This document shows, piece after piece, positions 46,159 through 54,950 of a stretch of DNA of 64,000 bases. The DNA lies in NCBI RefSeq assembly GCF_009827655.1, contig NZ_WTYV01000007.1, positions 143,823-207,822 on the forward strand, in the 5' to 3' direction. The DNA comes from Alteraurantiacibacter buctensis (GTDB taxonomy: Bacteria > Pseudomonadota > Alphaproteobacteria > Sphingomonadales > Sphingomonadaceae). Position numbers and translations under genes: made by a program. How positions within the stretch are numbered: the first letter of the stretch is position 1; every line of letters begins with the position of its first letter. Below the pieces are notes generated by a model. It was not told where the DNA came from. It did no database searches and saw only the letters and a program-made list of their open reading frames with translations.

Positions 46159-47373
46159 ATGCGTAATTTTGCTATTCTGCTTGCTGCCACTGCCCTGTCC
46201 GCGATCGCCACTCCTGCCCTCGCCGCGCCGGGCGATCCGATCGTGCTGGGCGAGGATGTGAAGCTAGACGTGCAGGCGGCCACCCGCCTGCGCTATGAAG
46301 CGGTCGACCAGGCCAACTTCCCCAGTGATGCTGAAGCGCTGACCTTCCGCATGCGGATGGGGGCAGAGCTGGACATCGACGGCTTCAAGGCGCTGGTCGA
46401 GGCCGAAGGCACCGCCGGCCTTTCAAATCGCTACAACGATACCCTGGGGTTCAACGGCGTCGAACCGTACCCTACGGTGGCCGACCCGGAGAACGTCGAG
46501 CTAAACCGCGCGCAACTGTCTTACGTCAGGAACGGCACCGGGATCACCCTGGGCCGGCAGCGGATCAACCTGGGCAACCAGCGCTTCGTGGGCAGCGTGG
46601 GCTGGCGGCAGAACGAGCAAACGTTCGATGCCGTGCGCGGCCAGTTGAAGAGCGGCATTTTCCTGGCCGATGCCACCTATGCCACGTCCCAGCGGACCAT
46701 CTTTGGCGTGGACAGTACCAGTGAGCACTTCGATGGCAACCTGGTGCTGCTGAACGCCGGGATCGATACCGCAAACCTCGATGCCACGGCATTCGCCTAT
46801 GTGCTGGATTATGATAGCCGCGCCGCCTTCGCCAGCCAGACCTATGGCGTGACGGCAACCTATTCTCGCACGCTTGGCCCCGGTGCGACTGTGGCCATCA
46901 CCCTTACCCTTGCCAGCCAGTCGGACACCGGCATCAACCCCTCCGATTACCGCGCCGATTACCTGTCTGGCGAGGCCAGCGGCACACTGGCGGGCTTCAC
47001 CCTGTCCGCCGGCTACGAGGAGCTGGGCAGCGATGGCGGGCGTGCCGCCTTCCAGACCCCGCTGGCCACCCTCCACGCCTTCCAGGGCTGGGCCGACCTG
47101 TTCCTGACCACGCCCGCCAATGGCGTGCGCGACTACCAGGTTTCGCTGAAGAAGGGCTTCACCCTGCCGGGGCTGGGGCCGGTGACGGCGCAGGTGGCAT
47201 TTCACGAGTTTGACAGCGATTTCGGCCGGATCGGCTACGGCAGCGAGTGGGATGCCTCGCTGGCCTTCCGCCTGGGGCCGGTCAACCTGATGGCCAAGTT
47301 TGCCGACTACAACGCCGACCGGTTCGGGGTGGATACGCAGAAAGTGTGGCTGCAGGCAGAGTGGGGTTTCTGA
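46159..47373 (+). CDS. Alginate-export/nitrate-locus outer-membrane porin
   Basis: 404 residues with a signal peptide (LLAATALSAIATPALAAPG). The body is rich in alternating strands ending in aromatic Phe (VWLQAEWGF), as in an outer-membrane barrel. LRYEAVDQAN, ALTFRMRMGAELDIDGFKALVEAEG, YVRNGTGITLGRQRINLGNQRFVGSVGWRQNEQTFDAVRG match alginate_exp-type porins. GGAGGAG lies five bases upstream of the ATG. Its place between nrtCD and nirB implies passage of nitrate or nitrite through the outer membrane. Confidence 0.8.
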   Translation: MRNFAILLAATALSAIATPALAAPGDPIVLGEDVKLDVQAATRLRYEAVDQANFPSDAEALTFRMRMGAELDIDGFKALVEAEGTAGLSNRYNDTLGFNGVEPYPTVADPENVELNRAQLSYVRNGTGITLGRQRINLGNQRFVGSVGWRQNEQTFDAVRGQLKSGIFLADATYATSQRTIFGVDSTSEHFDGNLVLLNAGIDTANLDATAFAYVLDYDSRAAFASQTYGVTATYSRTLGPGATVAITLTLASQSDTGINPSDYRADYLSGEASGTLAGFTLSAGYEELGSDGGRAAFQTPLATLHAFQGWADLFLTTPANGVRDYQVSLKKGFTLPGLGPVTAQVAFHEFDSDFGRIGYGSEWDASLAFRLGPVNLMAKFADYNADRFGVDTQKVWLQAEWGF

Positions 47374-47403
47374 CGCGAATTCGCAGTGCCGGGCCAGCGA
47401 TGT

Positions 47404-47413
47404 TGCAATGCAA
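47404..47413 (+). promoter_or_regulatory. TGCAnTGCAA element upstream of the nirB leader
   Basis: TGCAATGCAA, third copy of the element seen at 39783 and 41609. It is 58 nt upstream of leader hairpin P1. AT-rich sequence (TATTTGC) follows it and may be part of the core promoter. Confidence 0.5.
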
Positions 47414-47471
47414 TATTTGCTTGCCCGGCCAGGGCAAATCGGGTTAGGTCAAAGGCAAGACGGGAGTCGCC

Positions 47472-47576
47472 CGGTCCACAGCCGGACCGCAACAGGGCAC
47501 CCCGCCGGTTTTTTCATCAGCGTGGCAACGAAGCCGCCGATTGTTCCCTTCACCGGGCACGATCAGGCGGCTTTTT
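47472..47576 (+). promoter_or_regulatory. ANTAR-type antitermination leader upstream of nirB
   Basis: P1 at 47472-47489 is a perfect 6-bp stem CGGTCC / GGACCG with hexaloop ACAGCC. After exactly 32 nt comes P2 at 47522-47537: GTGGC / GCCGC with hexaloop AACGAA. Both loops carry A1 and G4. The terminator is GCCGCC (47533-47538) pairing with GGCGGC (47566-47571), extended by GAT/ATC with a bulge, followed by TTTTT. Again P2 and terminator share an arm. A T6 run at 47511-47516 lies in the linker. Same architecture as the leader at 41676. Confidence 0.87.
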
Positions 47577-47639
47577 CGCGTGCGCGTTTTCGGAGTGAGC
47601 AGGGTGAATGCAGCAACAGGCTTCCACGGGGCGACCCAG

Positions 47640-50090
47640 ATGAAAGAGCGGCTGGTGGTAATCGGCAACGGCATGGCCGGATGCCGCGCGGTGGAGGAAG
47701 TGCTGGCCCGCGATCCGGACCGCTTTGCGGTGACGATCTTCGGCGCGGAGCCGCGGGTGAACTACAACCGCATCATGCTCAGCCCCGTGCTGGCGGGCGA
47801 GAAGACGTTCGACGAGATCGTGATCAACGGGCCCGACTGGTATGCAGGCAACGGCGTCACGCTGGTCAGCGGCGATCCGGTGGTCGCCATCGATACCCTC
47901 ACCCGCACGGTCACCGCGCGCAGCGGGCACGTGGAGCCGTACGACAAGCTGCTGATCGCCACCGGCAGCGATCCCTTCATCATCCCTGTTCCGGGCAACA
48001 GCCTGCCCGGCGTAGTCACCTTCCGCGACCTGGATGACGTGGACAAGATGTTAAGCGCTGCCGAACAGGGCGGGGATGCCGTGGTCATCGGCGGCGGGCT
48101 GCTGGGACTGGAGGCGGCGCACGGCCTGTCCCTGCGCGGCATGAAGGTCACCGTGGTCCACCTGATGCCCACGCTGATGGAGCGACAGCTTGACGAGGCC
48201 GCCGGCTGGCTGCTGCGGCAGGAACTGGAGCGGCGCGGGCAAACCATCCTGACCGGGGCGAATACGAAGGCGATCCTCGAAGCCGATGGCCGCGTGGCCG
48301 GGGTTGAACTGGAGGACGGCACCCGCTTGCACGCCGATATCGTGGTCATGGCCGTGGGCATTCGCCCCGCCACCGCGCTGGCCAAGGCGGCCGGGCTGGC
48401 CGTGGAGCGCGGCATCTTGGTGGACGATCACATGGTCACCAGCGATCCCAACGTGCTGGCCGTGGGCGAATGCGTGCAGCATCGCGGCGCCTGCTATGGC
48501 CTGGTCGCACCGTTGTGGGACATGTGCCGCTCGCTCGCCGGCTACCTCACCGATGCGCCGCAGGGCTACGAAGGATCGGCCACCAGCACCAAGCTGAAGG
48601 TTTCGGGCATCGACCTGTTCTCCGCCGGAGACTTCTCGGGCGGCGACGGGGCCCAGGACATCGTGATGCGCGATGCCGCGCGCGGCGTCTACAAGCGGGT
48701 GGTGCTGCGCGACAACAAGGTGGTGGGTGCGGTGCTTTACGGCGATACCGCCGATGGCAACTGGTACTTCGACCTCCTCAAGAAGGGCGAGGACGTCTCC
48801 CCCATCCGCGAGGCGCTTATCTTCGGCCAGGCCTTCGCCAGCGGGGGCGCCCTCTCGGACCCTAATGCCGCCGTTGCCGCCCTTCCGGACGACGCAGAGA
48901 TCTGCGGCTGCAACGGCGTATCCAAGGGCCAGGTCGTCGGCTGCATCAACGCGGGGGCGCACAGCCTGGATGCCGTGCGCTCGCAGTGCAAGGCCAGCGC
49001 CAGTTGCGGTTCCTGCACCGGCCTGGTCGAAAAGCTGCTGGCGATCACGCTGGGCGGTGAGGTGGAGAGCGGCCCCAAGCCGATGTGCAAGTGTACCAGC
49101 TTCACCCATGACGACGTGCGCCGCAACGTGGTGGACAAGGGCCTGAAGGCCATCCCGCAGGTGATGCAGGAACTGCACTGGACCACGCCCGATGGCTGTT
49201 CCAGCTGCCGCCCCGCGCTCAACTATTACCTGCTGTGCGCCTGGCCGGGCGAGTACGTGGACGACCAGCAGAGCCGTTTCGTCAACGAACGCCTGCACGC
49301 CAACATCCAGAAGGACGGCACCTATTCGGTGGTCCCGCGGATGTGGGGTGGCCTGACCAACCCGCGAGAGCTGCGCGCGATTGCCGACGTGGTCGAGAAG
49401 TACAACGCCCCGATGGTCAAGGTCACCGGCGGCCAGCGGCTGGATATTTTCGGCATCAGGAAGGAAGACCTGCCCGCCGTGTGGGCCGACCTCAACGCCG
49501 CCGGGATGGTTTCGGGCCATGCCTATGGCAAGAGCCTGCGCACGGTGAAGACCTGCGTGGGCAGCGAATGGTGCCGCTTCGGCACGCAGGATTCCACCGG
49601 CCTTGGCGTGAAGATCGAGCGTATGACCTGGGGCTCCTGGATGCCGCACAAGTTCAAGATCGCCGTCAGCGGCTGCCCCCGCAACTGCGCCGAGGCGACC
49701 ATAAAGGACTTTGGCGTGGTCTGCGTGGACTCGGGCTATGAACTGCACATCGGCGGCAACGGGGGCATCCATGTGCGCGCCACCGACCTGCTGACCAAGG
49801 TGGCCACCGAGGAAGAGGCGATGACCATGTGCGCCGCCTTCATCCAGCTTTACCGCGAGGATGCCCACTACCTGGAACGCACCGCCCCCTGGGTGGAACG
49901 CAAGGGCGTGGACTGGGTGCGCGCGCAACTGCTGGACGATCCGGATGCCGTCGGCCGGCTGGCCCGCCGCTTCCACTATTCGCAGCGCTTCTCGCAGGAC
50001 GATCCCTGGGCCGCGCGCGCGGCGGGAGAACGGCGCGACCTGCACGCCCACCTGGCCGAAGTGCGGCCCCTGCAACTGGAGAACGCATGA
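47640..50090 (+). CDS. nirB: Assimilatory nitrite reductase, large subunit
   Basis: 816 residues. Reduces nitrite to ammonium with NAD(P)H. FAD/NAD domain about 1-310 (VVIGNGMAGCRAV, then VVIGGGLLGLEAAHGL). A BFD-type [2Fe-2S] domain has CGCNGVSKGQVVGC and CKASASCGSC near 420-460. The nitrite/sulfite-reductase half domains follow, with siroheme/[4Fe-4S] cysteines in KTCVGSEWCRFG (about 637) and SGCPRNC (about 678). A GTG at 47604 would add 12 residues and has GGAG nine bases upstream; I keep the ATG that begins the canonical MKERLVVIGNGM. It overlaps nirD. Confidence 0.94.
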   Translation: MKERLVVIGNGMAGCRAVEEVLARDPDRFAVTIFGAEPRVNYNRIMLSPVLAGEKTFDEIVINGPDWYAGNGVTLVSGDPVVAIDTLTRTVTARSGHVEPYDKLLIATGSDPFIIPVPGNSLPGVVTFRDLDDVDKMLSAAEQGGDAVVIGGGLLGLEAAHGLSLRGMKVTVVHLMPTLMERQLDEAAGWLLRQELERRGQTILTGANTKAILEADGRVAGVELEDGTRLHADIVVMAVGIRPATALAKAAGLAVERGILVDDHMVTSDPNVLAVGECVQHRGACYGLVAPLWDMCRSLAGYLTDAPQGYEGSATSTKLKVSGIDLFSAGDFSGGDGAQDIVMRDAARGVYKRVVLRDNKVVGAVLYGDTADGNWYFDLLKKGEDVSPIREALIFGQAFASGGALSDPNAAVAALPDDAEICGCNGVSKGQVVGCINAGAHSLDAVRSQCKASASCGSCTGLVEKLLAITLGGEVESGPKPMCKCTSFTHDDVRRNVVDKGLKAIPQVMQELHWTTPDGCSSCRPALNYYLLCAWPGEYVDDQQSRFVNERLHANIQKDGTYSVVPRMWGGLTNPRELRAIADVVEKYNAPMVKVTGGQRLDIFGIRKEDLPAVWADLNAAGMVSGHAYGKSLRTVKTCVGSEWCRFGTQDSTGLGVKIERMTWGSWMPHKFKIAVSGCPRNCAEATIKDFGVVCVDSGYELHIGGNGGIHVRATDLLTKVATEEEAMTMCAAFIQLYREDAHYLERTAPWVERKGVDWVRAQLLDDPDAVGRLARRFHYSQRFSQDDPWAARAAGERRDLHAHLAEVRPLQLENA

Positions 50091-50434
50091 TGCTGACCGG
50101 CAAGTGGCTCGATATCGGCCCCACCACCCAGATCGAACCCGGCACAGCGCGCACGCTGCCTGTCGCTGGCGGCGAGGAGATCGCCGTGTTCCACACCATG
50201 CGCGGCGAATTCTATGCGCTGGTCAACAAGTGTCCGCACAAGGCCGGTCCGCTGAGCCAGGGGATCGTCCACGGCGACACCGTGTCCTGCCCGCTGCACA
50301 ACTGGCGCATCAGCCTTCGCACCGGCGAGGCGCAGGGGGACGACAAGGGCTGCACCCCCACCATCCCGCTGAAGGTCGATGGCGGGCGGCTGTTCCTGCT
50401 GCGCGATGCGGTGATGGCAGGGGTGGTTGCTTGA
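50087..50434 (+). CDS. nirD: Nitrite reductase small subunit
   Basis: 115 residues of Rieske type. KCPHKAGPLSQGIVHGDTVSCPLHNW shows the C-x-H and C-x2-H pairs for a [2Fe-2S] cluster, unlike the E. coli NirD, which lacks them. It helps electron flow to NirB. The start ATGATG overlaps the nirB stop, with GGAG five bases upstream. Its stop overlaps the nasA TTG. Confidence 0.9.
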   Translation: MMLTGKWLDIGPTTQIEPGTARTLPVAGGEEIAVFHTMRGEFYALVNKCPHKAGPLSQGIVHGDTVSCPLHNWRISLRTGEAQGDDKGCTPTIPLKVDGGRLFLLRDAVMAGVVA

Positions 50435-52992
50435 GCGCCGTCCGCACCACCTGCCCATACTGCGGGGTCGGCTGCGGGATTGTGGCCAGCCCCACTGCCC
50501 AGCGCGATGTGGCGATCAAGGGCGACACGGCGCACCCCGCCAATCGGGGCAAGCTGTGCTCCAAGGGCACGCACCTGGGCGAGACGGTGGGGCTGGAAGG
50601 CCGCCTCCTCCATCCGATGATCGGCGAAACCCGCGTCACCTGGGACATGGCGCTGGACGATGTTGCCGCTCGCCTGGCCGACACGGTGGCCGATTACGGG
50701 CCTGATAGCGTAGCCTTCTACGTCTCCGGCCAGCTCCTCACGGAGGACTATTACGTCGCCAACAAGCTGATGAAGGGCTTCATCGGCAGCGGCAACATCG
50801 ATACCAACAGCCGCCTGTGCATGGCCAGCGCAGTCGCCGCGCACAACCGCGCCTTCGGGGAAGACCTGGTGCCGTGCACCTATGCCGATCTCGACGCGGC
50901 CGAGCTGATCGTGCTGGTGGGCAGCAACACCGCCTGGTGCCACCCGGTGATCTGGCAGCGGATCGAGGCTGCGCGCGAGCGGACCGGCGCGAAGCTGGTG
51001 GTGATCGACCCGCGCCGCACCGAGACGGCGGAACGGGCCGACCTCCACGTGGCCATAGCGCCCGATGGGGATGTAGCGCTGTTCAACGCCCTGCTGGCCG
51101 AACTGGCGGCACGCGGGCAACTGGATACCGGCTATCTCGCTGCACATTGCGAGGTGCCGGTGGGCTACATCGCCGGGCTGGATGCCGCCGCCCACGGCAT
51201 CGACCCCGCCACCTTTGCCGCGCTGGCCGATCTCGTTGCCGCCCACCCGCGCATGGTCACCATGTTCAGCATGGGCGTGAACCAGTCGGTCTGCGGAACG
51301 GACAAGGCCAACGCGATCATCAACCTGCACCTGGCCACGGGTCGCATCGGCCTGCCCGGCGCGGGGCCGTTCAGCATGACCGGCCAGCCCAATGCCATGG
51401 GCGGGCGCGAAGTGGGTGGCCTTGCCAACATGCTCGCCTGTCACCTGGGCTTTGCGGAGGACGAGCGCGCCGCCGTGCGGCGGTTCTGGAAGGCCCCCAA
51501 CCTGTGCGGCGGACCCGGCCTGAAGGCTGTCGACATGTTCCGCGCGGTGCATGACGGGCGGATCAGGTTCCTGTGGGTCATGGCCACCAATCCCGCCGTC
51601 TCCATGCCCGATGCCGCTTTCGTGCGCGAGGCGCTGGCCCGCTGCCCCAACGTGGTGGTGTCCGATGTGATCGCCGATACCGATACCTCCCGTTTCGCCC
51701 ATGTGCGCCTGCCAGCTCTGGCCTGGGGGGAGAAAGATGGCACGGTGACTAATTCAGAGCGGGTCATCAGCCGCCAGCGCCCGTTCTTTGCCCCTCCCGG
51801 AGAGGCGCGGGCCGACTGGCGCACCCTGTGCGATGTTGCCGCGCGGCTGGGGCACGGGTCTGCCTTTGCCTTCGCCAGTCCCGCCGCCGTGTTCCGCGAA
51901 TATGCGGCTATGACGGCGCTCGCCGCCGGGCGCGGCAAGGTGCTGGACCTGGTGGCGCAGGCGAGCCTGACCGATGCCGGTTATGACGCGTTGGAGCCCT
52001 CCCGCTGGGGCGGCGAGCATCCGTTACGCCGCCGCTATCCCACGCCATCGGGCAGGGCGCGGGTGGTGCCGGTAGAGCCGCCACCAGCCAGCACCGGCCT
52101 GCGCCTTAACACCGGCCGCTACCGCGACCAGTGGCACACGATGACGCGCACCGGGCTGTCGCCCCGCCTTGCAGCCCATCGGCGCGAGCCGCTGCTGGAA
52201 GTCTCACCGGGCGATGCAGCGACGATGGGGCTGGTCGATGGCGGGCTGGGTCAGGTCACCACCCCCGCGGGCGCCGCTGTGTTCCGCGTTGCGGTCCACG
52301 ACGGGCAGGCGCCCGGCGCGGCGTTCGCGCCCATGCACTGGACCGATGCCATGGCCTCTTCCGGGCGCACCGGCGCGCTGGTGGTGGCCGCAACCGATCC
52401 GCACTCGGGCCAGCCGGGCTTCAAGAACGTGGGGGCCACGCTTGCTCCGGTGGTGAGTGACTGGCACGCCTTCGTGCTCTCCCGCGAACCCGTTACGCCC
52501 GTCGCGCCTTACTGGGTGCGCTCGCGCATTGCGGGCGGCTGGCTGACAGAGGTGGAAGGGAAAGGTGAAGCCGATCTGCCTGCCATGCTGCCGGCAGGCA
52601 CCTCCAGCGAAGTGCGGGACGCGGCACACGGCATGGTGCGCACGGCCGTGACTGGTCCCGATGGAGCCCTGCTGGCGCTGGCCTATGTCACCCGCACCGG
52701 CACCCTGCCCCAGCGGGACTGGCTGGTGCGCCAGTTTGCCGGCAGCACAGCGGCCCTGCCTGAACTGCTCGCCGGCAGGCCCGCGCAGCCCCAGCCAGAC
52801 AGCGGGCCGCTGGTCTGTGTCTGCCATGACGTTGGCGAAAATGCCGTGCGGGCAGCCATCTGTGCCGGTGCCGGTACGGTGGCAGCGGTGGGCGCGGCAA
52901 CGTGCGCCGGAACCAATTGCGGATCGTGTCGCCCGCTGATCTCCAGACTGATCGCACAGGAACAGACCGCTTTGCAGGAGGCAGCCGAATGA
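50431..52992 (+). CDS. nasA: Assimilatory nitrate reductase catalytic subunit
   Basis: 853 residues from a TTG overlapping the nirD stop (TTGA). It reduces nitrate to nitrite in the cytoplasm. The N-terminal cysteines C8, C11, C15 and C43 (TTCPYCGVGCG, KLCSKG) bind [4Fe-4S]. The Mo-bis-MGD region has NTNSRLCMAS, with the Cys near 130 as probable Mo ligand. The C-terminus carries a BFD-type domain (about 795-845) with VCVCHDV and CAGTNCGSC. This extra cluster is typical of Klebsiella-like NasA and suggests a separate or missing NADH subunit. Confidence 0.94.
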   Translation: MSAVRTTCPYCGVGCGIVASPTAQRDVAIKGDTAHPANRGKLCSKGTHLGETVGLEGRLLHPMIGETRVTWDMALDDVAARLADTVADYGPDSVAFYVSGQLLTEDYYVANKLMKGFIGSGNIDTNSRLCMASAVAAHNRAFGEDLVPCTYADLDAAELIVLVGSNTAWCHPVIWQRIEAARERTGAKLVVIDPRRTETAERADLHVAIAPDGDVALFNALLAELAARGQLDTGYLAAHCEVPVGYIAGLDAAAHGIDPATFAALADLVAAHPRMVTMFSMGVNQSVCGTDKANAIINLHLATGRIGLPGAGPFSMTGQPNAMGGREVGGLANMLACHLGFAEDERAAVRRFWKAPNLCGGPGLKAVDMFRAVHDGRIRFLWVMATNPAVSMPDAAFVREALARCPNVVVSDVIADTDTSRFAHVRLPALAWGEKDGTVTNSERVISRQRPFFAPPGEARADWRTLCDVAARLGHGSAFAFASPAAVFREYAAMTALAAGRGKVLDLVAQASLTDAGYDALEPSRWGGEHPLRRRYPTPSGRARVVPVEPPPASTGLRLNTGRYRDQWHTMTRTGLSPRLAAHRREPLLEVSPGDAATMGLVDGGLGQVTTPAGAAVFRVAVHDGQAPGAAFAPMHWTDAMASSGRTGALVVAATDPHSGQPGFKNVGATLAPVVSDWHAFVLSREPVTPVAPYWVRSRIAGGWLTEVEGKGEADLPAMLPAGTSSEVRDAAHGMVRTAVTGPDGALLALAYVTRTGTLPQRDWLVRQFAGSTAALPELLAGRPAQPQPDSGPLVCVCHDVGENAVRAAICAGAGTVAAVGAATCAGTNCGSCRPLISRLIAQEQTALQEAAE

Positions 52993-53768
52993 TCGGGCCC
53001 GGAGAGGTCTGGCTGGTGGGCGCCGGCCCCGGTGATCCCGACCTGCTGACCCGCAAGGCCGAAAAGCTGATCCGCGCCGCCAGCGTGGTGTTTTACGATG
53101 CGCTGGTTGGCCCGGGCGTGCTGGCGCTGGTGCCACCCGGCGCGCGGATGGTCAGCGTGGGCAAGCGCTCCGGACGGCACAGCAAGGACCAGCGCACGAT
53201 CGATGCCCTGCTGGTGGAAGCTGCGCTGGCGGGCGAGCGGGTGGTGCGCCTGAAGGGTGGCGATCCCTCGATCTTCGGCCGGTCGATGGAGGAGCTGGTC
53301 GCATGCCGCAGTGCCGGCATCGCGGTCCATATCTGCCCCGGCATTACTGCCGCCAGCGCGGCCGCCGCCAGCCTCGGCACGTCGCTGACCCTTCGCGGCC
53401 TTGCCCGCCGGGTGACCTTCGTGACTGCGCATACCCGCTCGGGGCAGGCGCTGGATCTCGACTGGCAGGCGCTCGCCGATCCGCAGGCGAGCCTGGCGAT
53501 CTACATGGGCAAACAGGCAGCGGGAGACATTGCCGGCGGGTTGCTGGCTGCCGGACTCGCGGGCTCCACCCCCGTGGCCATGGTGGAAGATGCCAGTCTG
53601 CCCACGGAACGTCTGTTCCGCACCCGGCTGGACCTGCTGGCCATCGCTGCCCGCACGGCGCTGGGCGATGGTCCCGCCCTGCTGCTCGTTGGCGAGGTGG
53701 CAGGCTCCGGGCATCCACAAGGCCGGTCGCCCGGATCGGCAGTGGTCAGACATAGAACCGCTGCCTGA
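52989..53768 (+). CDS. cobA: Uroporphyrinogen-III C-methyltransferase
   Basis: 259 residues. Makes precorrin-2, the precursor of siroheme needed by NirB. The signature VWLVGAGPGDPDLLTRKAEKLI is at residues 7-28; VVRLKGGDPSIFGR and VHICPGITAASAAAASLG follow. It is the single-domain SUMT, without the CysG oxidase/chelatase part, so another enzyme elsewhere must finish siroheme. It overlaps the nasA stop (ATGA). Confidence 0.93.
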   Translation: MIGPGEVWLVGAGPGDPDLLTRKAEKLIRAASVVFYDALVGPGVLALVPPGARMVSVGKRSGRHSKDQRTIDALLVEAALAGERVVRLKGGDPSIFGRSMEELVACRSAGIAVHICPGITAASAAAASLGTSLTLRGLARRVTFVTAHTRSGQALDLDWQALADPQASLAIYMGKQAAGDIAGGLLAAGLAGSTPVAMVEDASLPTERLFRTRLDLLAIAARTALGDGPALLLVGEVAGSGHPQGRSPGSAVVRHRTAA

Positions 53769-53960
53769 AGACCCGGTCTTGCCCGGCGGGCGCGAGCGGG
53801 GCGCGAGTGGCAGATCATCTGGCAATATCGTGTCTTTTCCGGTTTTCCTGCCCCGGACCGGGCCCGGACAAGGTCACCGGCCAAGCTTGCGCGGGCCTCA
53901 CGGACAAAATCAACGAACAATTCCCCGCAAAGCCCCGCATTGACGGGTAGCAGGCCCGCC

Positions 53961-54021
53961 CGACTCTGGTTATGGAGCCGAGTCGAAGGGCCTTGTAGCT
54001 GGGGAGCTAGGGCTGGCCCTT
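53961..54021 (+). promoter_or_regulatory. Two stacked hairpins in the leader of the aldolase operon
   Basis: Hairpin 1: CGACTC (53961-53966) and GAGTCG (53980-53985), extended by GG/CC past a bulged T. Hairpin 2 is nested: AAGGGCC (53986-53992) and GGCCCTT (54015-54021) enclose TAGCT-GGGG-AGCTA (53996-54009). The two touch each other with no gap. The ribosome site AAAAGGAG follows within 15 nt. The rest of 53769-54046 holds no gene. No T-tract follows, so a terminator is unlikely. A cis-acting RNA element is possible. Confidence 0.5.
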
Positions 54022-54046
54022 TCGGATCCAAAAGGAGCTTAGAGAC

Positions 54047-54934
54047 ATGCCGCTGGTCAACATGAAACCGCTGCTTCGCCACGCGATGGACAACCACTAT
54101 GCCGTCGCCGCCTTCAACCTGGTGGACTACAACACCACCAAGGCCATGGTGAAGGCCGCCGAGGGCCTCAACGCCCCGGTGATCTGCCAGACCAGCAGCA
54201 AGACCATCAAGTACTACAGCCACAAGGAAATCGTTTCCTGGGTGCGCACCGTGGCCGAGGATTCGCCGGTGCCGGTGGTGCTGCACCTGGACCACTGCCA
54301 CGACATCGCGATGATCGAGGAATGCGCCAAGGCGGGCTGGACTTCCATCATGATCGACGCGAGCGAACTGCCGTTCGAGGAGAACCTGGCGCAGAGCCTG
54401 AAGGTGCGCGCCATCGCCGAGAAGTACGGCGTGGGCATGGAAGCCGAACTGGGCCAGATCATGGGCGTGGAAGACGACATGGTGGTGGACGAGGCCGACA
54501 GCGTGCTGACCGATCCCGCCGATGCCGGCCGCTTCTGCGATGCGCTGGACCTGTCCGCCTTCGCCTGCGCCGTGGGCACCGCGCACGGTTACTACAAGGG
54601 TGAGCCGGTGGTCGATTTCGACCGCATCCAGGCGATCAACACCCGCACCCGCACCCCGATGGCGCTGCATGGCGGCACCGGCCTGTCCGACGAAACCTTC
54701 GCCAAGGCGATCGAGCGCGGCGCGGCCAAGATCAACATCTCGACCAACCTGAAGCACGTGTGGGTCAAGAGCTTCGTGGACTACCACCTGGCCAACCCCA
54801 AGGACTTCGAGCCGCTGCGCGTGGGCGATGCCCAGTACCAGGCGTGCAAGGCCATGTTCGCCGGCTTCATCGAGAAGTTCGGCGGCAGCGGCCAGGGTTC
54901 GGCCTTCCTGGCCGCCCAGTCGGTCCCGGCGTAA
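54047..54934 (+). CDS. Class II ketose-bisphosphate aldolase
   Basis: 295 residues of the class II, zinc-dependent FBA/GatY/KbaY family. Zinc ligands appear as HLDHCHD (near 84-90), HGYYKGEP (about 181) and LHGGTGLSDE (about 209). It cleaves or forms a ketose-(bis)phosphate from DHAP and an aldehyde. The usual FBA name may be too narrow: the partners here are a CbbY-like phosphatase and a DHA-type kinase. GGAG is well placed upstream of the ATG. Confidence 0.85.
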   Translation: MPLVNMKPLLRHAMDNHYAVAAFNLVDYNTTKAMVKAAEGLNAPVICQTSSKTIKYYSHKEIVSWVRTVAEDSPVPVVLHLDHCHDIAMIEECAKAGWTSIMIDASELPFEENLAQSLKVRAIAEKYGVGMEAELGQIMGVEDDMVVDEADSVLTDPADAGRFCDALDLSAFACAVGTAHGYYKGEPVVDFDRIQAINTRTRTPMALHGGTGLSDETFAKAIERGAAKINISTNLKHVWVKSFVDYHLANPKDFEPLRVGDAQYQACKAMFAGFIEKFGGSGQGSAFLAAQSVPA

Positions 54935-54950
54935 GGGAGCGCCGGGGCAG

